The position numbers were made by a program, and so were the translations under genes. This document shows, piece by piece, positions 31,642 through 36,908 of a stretch of 36,908 nucleotides of DNA (the stretch's first letter is position 1; the number at the start of each line of letters is the position of its first letter). The stretch is from NCBI RefSeq assembly GCF_001418135.1, contig NZ_LIPQ01000010.1, positions 1 through 36,908 on the forward strand, in the 5' to 3' direction. Source of the stretch: Streptomyces aureus. Lineage in GTDB: Bacteria > Actinomycetota > Actinomycetes > Streptomycetales > Streptomycetaceae. The notes beneath the pieces were generated by a model. It ran no database searches, was not told the origin of the DNA, and saw only the letters and a list, made by a program, of their open reading frames with translations.

Positions 31642-32193
31642 TCACGCGCCCTGGCACAGCCGCTCCCGGGCCTCCATCAGGGCGAAGCCCAGGAGGTTGT
31701 CACCGCGCCAGCTCGCCGGGTCGTGGGCGCGGGGGTCGTCGGCCGCCAGACCGATGCCCCAGACGCGGTCCACCGGGCTCGCCTCCACCAGGACCCGGGT
31801 GCCGGTGCCGAGGAGATAGGCGCGCAGGGCCTCGTCCGAGGAGAACTTGTGGACGCTGCCCTCGACGACGATCCCGAAGCGCTCCCGCGCCCACACCGCC
31901 TCGTCGAAGCCCCGGACGAGCCGGCCCGCCTTCTTGGCCTCGGCCGGGGTACGGGCGGACAGCGCGCCCCGCTCGGCCTCGGCGTCCTCGAAGAGCCGGG
32001 CCTTGGCGGCCATCATCCAGTGCTCGGCCGTCGCGTACGACACGCCGGCGACCACGAACGGCGCGGGCCACCACTGGCTGAGACAGCTCGCCGAGAGGCG
32101 ACCGTCCGGGTGCGGACGGTGACCCCAGAAGTGCAGCCACTTCACTCGGGCACCCGTGCTGACCTGCTGTATCAGAGACTCGAGCTCGCTCAT
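31642..32193 (-). CDS. NADAR-family protein (YbiA/DUF1768-like)
   Basis: A 183-aa protein with the NADAR domain. It shows WLHFWGHRP near residue 19, LSQWWPAPFVVAGVSYATAE near 38, HWMMAAKARLF near 58, and NLLGFALMEARERL at the C-terminus with VDRVWGIGLAADDPRA before it. Known relatives cleave the N-glycosidic bond of ADP-ribose-like or early riboflavin intermediates, so a damage-control or ADP-ribose-related role is plausible. ATG 32193 is preferred to the upstream in-frame ATG 32223 because the family sequence begins there. It stands alone and is divergent from the second aldehyde dehydrogenase. Confidence 0.9.
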   Translation of the reverse strand: MSELESLIQQVSTGARVKWLHFWGHRPHPDGRLSASCLSQWWPAPFVVAGVSYATAEHWMMAAKARLFEDAEAERGALSARTPAEAKKAGRLVRGFDEAVWARERFGIVVEGSVHKFSSDEALRAYLLGTGTRVLVEASPVDRVWGIGLAADDPRAHDPASWRGDNLLGFALMEARERLCQGA

Positions 32194-32303
32194 GCACGCG
32201 AGTGTGGCATCCGCCACGGACACTTGGTACGGAGATATTCCGGCCGCCTCGACACATGGTCGACCGATTCCGTCGCGTAACCAAAAGGCAACAACGGAAT
32301 CAC

Positions 32304-32332
32304 TTGTTGGGACATCGTCCCTCTGTCAGGAT
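32304..32332 (+). promoter_or_regulatory. Promoter of the second aldehyde dehydrogenase operon
   Basis: TTGTTG (32304-32309), a 17-base spacer and CAGGAT (32327-32332) fit the housekeeping consensus, giving a leader of about 30 bases before ATG 32369. Confidence 0.6.
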
Positions 32333-32368
32333 CGGCACTCAATTCGAGCTGGAACAACGGAGAGCGTC

Positions 32369-33886
32369 ATGGGCAACCGCTTCCAGGTGACGGACCGCTT
32401 CGCGGACGGCGCACAGTACATCGGCGGGCGGCTCCGCGCCGGAACCTCCGGTCAGGAACACAGCGTGATCGATCCGGCGACCGGGGAGAGCGTGTACACC
32501 TACACGCTCGCCTCCACCGCCGACGTGGACGAGGCCGTCGCCGCCGCCAAGGCCGCCTTCCCCGGCTGGGCCGGCGCCACCCCGGGCGAGCGCTCCGACG
32601 CGCTCCACCGCTTCGCCGGCGTCCTCGCCGAGTGGGCCGAGGACTTCGCCCGCGTCGAGTCGCTCCAGTGCGGCAAGCCGCTCAAGCTCACCACCGAGTT
32701 CGACGTGCCCGGCACCGTCGACAACACCGCGTTCTTCGCGGGGGCGGCCCGCCACCTCCAGGGCCAGTCCGCCGCCGAGTACAGCGGCGACCACACCTCG
32801 TACATCCGCCGCGAACCCATCGGAGTCGTCGGCTCCATCGCCCCCTGGAACTACCCGCTCCAGATGGCCGCCTGGAAGATCCTCCCGGCCATCGCCGCCG
32901 GCAACACGATCGTCCTCAAGCCCGCCGAACTCACCCCGCTGACCTCCCTGATGTTCGCGCAGGCGGCGAAGGAGGCCGGCATCCCCGACGGTGTGGTCAA
33001 CATCGTCAACGGGGCCGGGAAGACCGTCGGCGAACACCTCGTCGGCCACCCCGACGTCGTCATGACCTCCTTCACCGGCTCCACCCCCGTCGGCAAGCGG
33101 GTCGCCGAGATCGCCACCGCCACCGTGAAGCGCCTCCACCTCGAACTCGGCGGCAAGGCCCCCTTCGTGGTCTTCGACGACGCCGACCTGGAGGCCGCCG
33201 CGCACGGTGCCGTCGCCGCCTCCCTCATCAACAGCGGCCAGGACTGCACCGCCGCCACGCGCGCGTACGTCCAGCGCCCGCTCTTCGACGCGTTCGTCGC
33301 GCGCGTCGCCGAACTGATGGAGACCGTCCGGCTCGGCGACCCCTTCGACCCGGCCACCGACCTCGGGCCCCTCGTCAGCCACCGCCACCGCGACAGCGTC
33401 GCCGCCTTCGTGGAGCGGGCCCGCGGCTACGCCACCGTCGTCACCGGCGGGGAAGCCCCTGGCGGAGACCTCAAGGACGGTGCGTACTATCGTCCGACCC
33501 TGATCACCGGCGCCGCGCAGGACAGCGAGGTCGTGCAGTCGGAGATCTTCGGCCCGGTCCTGGTGGCCCTGCCCTTCGACAGCGACGACGAGGGCATCCG
33601 GCTCGCCAACGACACCCCGTACGGCCTGGCCGCCTCGGCCTGGAGCCGGGACGTCTACCGGGCCAACCGCGCCACCCGTGAGATCAAGGCCGGCTGTGTC
33701 TGGGTCAACGACCACATCCCGATCATCAGCGAGATGCCCCACGGCGGCACCAAGGCGTCCGGCTACGGGAAGGACATGTCGGCGTACTCCTTCGAGGAGT
33801 ACACCCAGGTCAAGCACGTGATGTTCGACAACACCGCGGTCGCCGCGAAGGACTGGCACCGCACGATCTTCGGGGACCGTCCGTAA
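32369..33886 (+). CDS. Gamma-aminobutyraldehyde dehydrogenase-type aldehyde dehydrogenase (second copy)
   Basis: A 505-aa aldehyde dehydrogenase. The catalytic Cys293 is in NSGQDCTAAT and Glu259 in LELGGKAP. APWNYPLQMAAWKILP, FTGSTPVGKRVA and EIFGPVLVALPF are as expected, and the C-terminal MPHGGTKASGYGKDMSAYSF is the same family hallmark as in the copy at 21325. It is about 27 residues longer, mostly by an N-terminal extension and a C-terminal KDWHRTIFGDRP tail. A substrate in the 4-aminobutyraldehyde/3-aminopropanal range is inferred. ATG 32369 follows GGAGAG. It probably heads an operon with the polyamine transporter genes, 73 bases upstream of the binding protein. Confidence 0.92.
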   Translation: MGNRFQVTDRFADGAQYIGGRLRAGTSGQEHSVIDPATGESVYTYTLASTADVDEAVAAAKAAFPGWAGATPGERSDALHRFAGVLAEWAEDFARVESLQCGKPLKLTTEFDVPGTVDNTAFFAGAARHLQGQSAAEYSGDHTSYIRREPIGVVGSIAPWNYPLQMAAWKILPAIAAGNTIVLKPAELTPLTSLMFAQAAKEAGIPDGVVNIVNGAGKTVGEHLVGHPDVVMTSFTGSTPVGKRVAEIATATVKRLHLELGGKAPFVVFDDADLEAAAHGAVAASLINSGQDCTAATRAYVQRPLFDAFVARVAELMETVRLGDPFDPATDLGPLVSHRHRDSVAAFVERARGYATVVTGGEAPGGDLKDGAYYRPTLITGAAQDSEVVQSEIFGPVLVALPFDSDDEGIRLANDTPYGLAASAWSRDVYRANRATREIKAGCVWVNDHIPIISEMPHGGTKASGYGKDMSAYSFEEYTQVKHVMFDNTAVAAKDWHRTIFGDRP

Positions 33887-33959
33887 TCGATCTGCGGCTA
33901 CCACCGCATGGCACTCGCCGCCCGACCAGCGGCCCACCCATCCCGAAAGGGCACAGCGC

Positions 33960-35207
33960 ATGGAGCAGTACGAGCCCGACAGCCTCTCCGCCGCGCAGAC
34001 GGCGGCGATACGCCGCAGCCTGACGAGCGGCCGGGGCGCCCTCACCCGCCGTTCGATGCTGCGCGCGGGCGGTGTCGGCGCGCTCACCGTCGGAGGCCTC
34101 GCCTCCCTGAGCGCCTGCGGCATCCCGCCGGCCAGGCGGGAGGGCCAGGGGCCCGCCTCCACCGACGTGTCGGCCAAGGAGAAGACCCTCGCCTTCTCCA
34201 ACTGGACCGAGTACATGGACGTCAGCGAGGACGAGAAGTCCCGCCCGACCCTGGAGGCGTTCGCGAAGCGCACCGGGATCAACGTCAAGTACACCGAGGA
34301 CATCAACGACAACGTCGAGTTCTTCGGCAAGATCAAGCCGCAGCTCGCGGCCGGCCAGGACACCGGACGCGACCTGATCTGCGTCACCGACTGGCTCGCC
34401 GCCCGGATGATCCGGCTCGGCTGGGCCCAGAAGCTCGACCCCTCGAACCTCCCCCACGCGTACGCGAACCTCTCCGCCCAGTTCCGCAGCCCCGACTGGG
34501 ACCCGGGCCGCGCCTACTCGTACCCGTGGACCGGAATCTCCACCGTCATCGCGTACAACGCCAAGGCGACCGGCGGGAAGAAGGTCGACTCGGTCACCCA
34601 GCTCCTCGACGACCCCTCGCTCAAGGGGCGGGTCGGCTTCCTCACCGAGATGCGGGACTCCGTCGGCATGACGCTGCTCGACCTCGGCAAGGACCCGGGC
34701 CACTTCACCGACGCCGACTACGACGCGGCGATCGGACGCCTCCAGAAGGGCGTCGACAAGAAGCAGATCCGCCGCTTCACCGGCAACGACTACACCTCCG
34801 ACCTGGACAAGGGCGACATCGCCGCCTGCCTCGCCTGGGCCGGCGACATCATCCAGCTCCAGGCGGACAACCCGGACATCAAGTTCTCCATCCCGTCCGC
34901 CGGTTACATCACCTCCAGCGACAACCTGCTCGTCCCCGCCCAGGCCCGGCACAAGACCAACGCCGAGAAGCTCATCGACTACTACTACGAGCTTCCCGTC
35001 GCCGCCCAGCTCGCCGCGTACATCAACTACGTGTGCCCCGTCGACGGGGTGAAGGACGAGCTCGCCGAGATCGACCCCGAACTCGCGAACAACACGCTGA
35101 TCCTCCCGGACAAGGCCATGGCCAAGAAGTCGCACGCCTTCCGCTCGCTCACCAGCGCGGAGGAGACGGCGTACGAGGAGAAGTTCGCCAAGCTCATCGG
35201 CGCCTGA
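33960..35207 (+). CDS. potD: Spermidine/putrescine ABC transporter, binding lipoprotein
   Basis: A 415-aa PotD-class polyamine-binding protein. A polar N-terminal stretch precedes a twin-arginine lipoprotein signal (Arg30-Arg31 in LTRRSMLRAGG; lipobox Cys53 in LSAC). The mature protein shows LAFSNWTEYMDVSEDEKSRP, DLICVTDWLAARMIRLGWAQ, IRRFTGNDYTSDLDKGD and KTNAEKLIDYYYELPVAAQL. ATG 33960 has GAAAGGG upstream and is followed by the ATPase after 43 bases. It is a paralogue of the orphan at 22881. The gene order binding protein-ATPase-permease supports the transport assignment. Confidence 0.92.
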   Translation: MEQYEPDSLSAAQTAAIRRSLTSGRGALTRRSMLRAGGVGALTVGGLASLSACGIPPARREGQGPASTDVSAKEKTLAFSNWTEYMDVSEDEKSRPTLEAFAKRTGINVKYTEDINDNVEFFGKIKPQLAAGQDTGRDLICVTDWLAARMIRLGWAQKLDPSNLPHAYANLSAQFRSPDWDPGRAYSYPWTGISTVIAYNAKATGGKKVDSVTQLLDDPSLKGRVGFLTEMRDSVGMTLLDLGKDPGHFTDADYDAAIGRLQKGVDKKQIRRFTGNDYTSDLDKGDIAACLAWAGDIIQLQADNPDIKFSIPSAGYITSSDNLLVPAQARHKTNAEKLIDYYYELPVAAQLAAYINYVCPVDGVKDELAEIDPELANNTLILPDKAMAKKSHAFRSLTSAEETAYEEKFAKLIGA

Positions 35208-35250
35208 GGCCCCCGTCGTCCACCTCTCTCACTCCCCGGGACCACAACCC

Positions 35251-36420
35251 ATGACTGACAAGACTGCTCACACCGGAAAGAACACTGGCGGCGGCGACGT
35301 CCGTCTCACCGGGATCAGCAAGTCCTACGGCTCCTTCACCGCCGTCCACCCGCTCGACCTGACCGTCCCCCAGGGCTCCTTCTTCGCCCTCCTCGGCGCC
35401 TCGGGCTGCGGCAAGACCACCACCCTGCGGATGATCGCCGGACTGGAGGACCCCAGCACCGGCACCGTCTTCCTCGGCGACAAGGACGTCACCGACCTCC
35501 CGCCGTACAAGCGGCCGGTCAACACCGTCTTCCAGTCCTACGCGCTCTTCCCGCACATGGACATCACCGAGAACATCGCCTTCGGCCTGCGCCGCCGCGG
35601 CATCAAGTCGGTGAAGAAGCAGGTCGACGACATGCTGGAGCTCGTCCAGCTCGGCGACAAGGCCCGGCACAAGCCGCACCAGCTCTCCGGCGGCCAGCAG
35701 CAGCGCGTCGCCGTGGCCCGCGCGCTCATCAACCACCCGCAGGTGCTGCTCCTCGACGAGCCGCTCGGCGCCCTCGACCTCAAGCTGCGCCGCCAGATGC
35801 AGCTGGAGCTCAAGCGCATCCAGACCGAGGTCGGCATCACCTTCGTGCACGTCACCCACGACCAGGAGGAGGCCATGACGATGGCCGACCAGGTCGCGGT
35901 GATGAACGGCGGCCGCGTCGAGCAGCTCGGCGCCCCCGCCGACCTGTACGAGAACCCGCAGACCACCTTCGTGGCCAACTTCCTCGGCACCTCCAACCTC
36001 ATCGAGGCGGAGGTCCTGGAGACGGGCTCCGACGTACTCGTCACGGCGGGCGGCGGCAAGCTCCGCGTCCCCGGCGACCGCTGTACCTCCGCCGTCCGCC
36101 CGGGCGGCAAGGTGCTCGTGGGCGTCCGCCCCGAGAAGATCTCGCTCGCGCACGCCGACGACGCGGGCTCGATAGCCGACGGCCGCAACCGGGTCACCGG
36201 CCGGATCGCCGACTCCTCGTTCATCGGCGTCTCCACCCAGTACGTGGTGAACTCGCCGGCCGGTGCGGAGCTCCAGGTCTACGAGCAGAACATCGAGCGC
36301 GACGCCCGTCTGGTCCCCGGTGCCGAGGTCGTCCTGCACTGGAACCCGGCGCACACGTTCGGTCTGGACGCCGCCCAGGACATCGACGCGGGCGTGGAGA
36401 CGGTGGAGGACGCCGGATGA
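35251..36420 (+). CDS. potA: Spermidine/putrescine ABC transporter, ATP-binding protein
   Basis: A 389-aa ABC ATPase. It carries Walker A GASGCGKTT (49-57), Q-loop FQSYALFPHM, signature LSGGQQQRVAVARAL, Walker B VLLLDEPLGALD and switch His VTHDQEEAM. A C-terminal TOBE domain follows from about residue 270 (GVRPEKISL, then VTGRIADSSFIGVSTQYVV), typical of PotA. ATG 35251 is the first start after the binding-protein gene. Its stop overlaps the permease start (ATGA), so the two are coupled. Polyamine specificity rests on the gene context. Confidence 0.92.
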   Translation: MTDKTAHTGKNTGGGDVRLTGISKSYGSFTAVHPLDLTVPQGSFFALLGASGCGKTTTLRMIAGLEDPSTGTVFLGDKDVTDLPPYKRPVNTVFQSYALFPHMDITENIAFGLRRRGIKSVKKQVDDMLELVQLGDKARHKPHQLSGGQQQRVAVARALINHPQVLLLDEPLGALDLKLRRQMQLELKRIQTEVGITFVHVTHDQEEAMTMADQVAVMNGGRVEQLGAPADLYENPQTTFVANFLGTSNLIEAEVLETGSDVLVTAGGGKLRVPGDRCTSAVRPGGKVLVGVRPEKISLAHADDAGSIADGRNRVTGRIADSSFIGVSTQYVVNSPAGAELQVYEQNIERDARLVPGAEVVLHWNPAHTFGLDAAQDIDAGVETVEDAG

Positions 36421-36908
36421 CCACGTCCACGCTCCAGAAGGAGGAGGCGGCACCGGTCGAGGAACCGGTTCTGCGCAAGCCCTCCACCCGCAAGCGGCTC
36501 GTCCCCTACTGGCTGCTGCTGCCCGGCATCATCTGGCTGCTCGTCTTCTTCGCGCTGCCGATGGTCTACCAGGCCTCGACCTCGGTCCAGACCGGCTCGC
36601 TCGAAGCCGGCTTCGAGGTCACCTGGCACTTCCAGACCTACTGGGACGCCTTCCAGGAGTACTGGCCGCAGTTCGTCCGCTCCCTGCTCTACGCCGGGAC
36701 CGCGACCCTGCTCTGCCTGCTGCTCGGCTACCCCCTCGCGTACCTCATCGCCTTCAAGGCCGGCCGCTGGCGCAATCTGCTCCTCGTCCTCGTCATCGCG
36801 CCCTTCTTCACCAGCTTCCTGATCCGGACGCTGGCCTGGAAGACGATCCTCGCCGACGACAGCCTCGTCGTCGACGCGCTGAACGCGCTGCACGTCCTCG
36901 ACGTGACC
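36417..36908 (+). CDS. potB: Spermidine/putrescine ABC transporter permease, N-terminal part (cut by window end)
   Basis: 164 codons of an open frame run off the right edge. The protein has a charged N-terminus, then a first helix (VPYWLLLPGIIWLLVFFALP), a periplasmic stretch, and further helices (LLYAGTATLLCLLLGYPLAY, LLLVLVIAPFFTSFLIRTLA) with the PotB-type APFFTSFLIRTLAWKTIL segment near residues 123-140. ATG 36417 overlaps the ATPase stop by four bases. The remaining half, including the EAA loop, lies outside the window. Confidence 0.9.
   Translation, partial: MTTSTLQKEEAAPVEEPVLRKPSTRKRLVPYWLLLPGIIWLLVFFALPMVYQASTSVQTGSLEAGFEVTWHFQTYWDAFQEYWPQFVRSLLYAGTATLLCLLLGYPLAYLIAFKAGRWRNLLLVLVIAPFFTSFLIRTLAWKTILADDSLVVDALNALHVLDVT

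Overview
The window is chromosomal DNA of a streptomycete (Streptomyces or a very close relative). Reasons: GC near 70% with strong G/C third-position bias, many GTG starts, the conserved order rpsB-tsf-pyrH-frr-cdsA followed by rlmN, and actinobacterial families throughout. A TPP riboswitch precedes a thiamine transporter, an aminodeoxyfutalosine-deaminase-like enzyme suggests the futalosine menaquinone route, and Tat-type polyamine-binding lipoproteins are present.

Layout. (1) 1-5.3 kb: a divergent M23-like peptidase, then the translation/cell-cycle cluster rpsB, tsf, pyrH, frr, cdsA, punctuated by hairpins and closed by an 18-bp stem-loop terminator. (2) 5.4-7.0 kb: a 14-TM MFS exporter. 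(3) 7.0-10.8 kb: a compositionally foreign island of about 3.7 kb (a 60-base sample is 57% GC against 72% in the MFS gene). It is bounded by 45-bp direct repeats (41/45 identical) that copy the promoter and first codons of rlmN. The island carries a tightly coupled two-gene module (a 132-aa helical protein and a 712-aa STAND/AAA-like protein with a degenerate P-loop), a decayed gene and a small antisense gene. No integrase is visible. This is the most novel part of the window. (4) 10.7-15.9 kb: rlmN, then a TPP riboswitch with thiB-thiP-thiQ. (5) 16-19 kb: a DHFR/RibD-C-like protein, a 560-bp stretch without a convincing gene, and a two-gene ABC exporter. (6) 19.2-24.2 kb: a polyamine/GABA catabolic locus made of a class-III aminotransferase overlapped by an Lrp regulator, a divergent aminobutyraldehyde-type dehydrogenase, and an orphan Tat lipoprotein polyamine-binding protein. 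(7) 24.2-30.7 kb: a small membrane protein, then on the minus strand a serine hydrolase and a chain adenosine deaminase-like > GDPD > methyltransferase > histidine kinase > response regulator, the last four genes overlapping by 1-4 bases. (8) 30.7-32.2 kb: a DUF4190-like membrane protein and a NADAR protein. (9) 32.3 kb to the end: a second dehydrogenase/polyamine-binding pair, now with ATPase (potA) and permease (potB, cut by the window edge).

How the genes work together. The two dehydrogenases, the aminotransferase and the Pot-type transporter together suggest import of putrescine/spermidine and its oxidation through aminobutyraldehyde to GABA. The thiamine operon is predicted to be switched off by TPP. 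The island is best read as a non-autonomous or decayed element that entered at the 5' end of rlmN, left the old rlmN promoter driving a 16-codon stub, and supplied a new upstream region to the intact gene.
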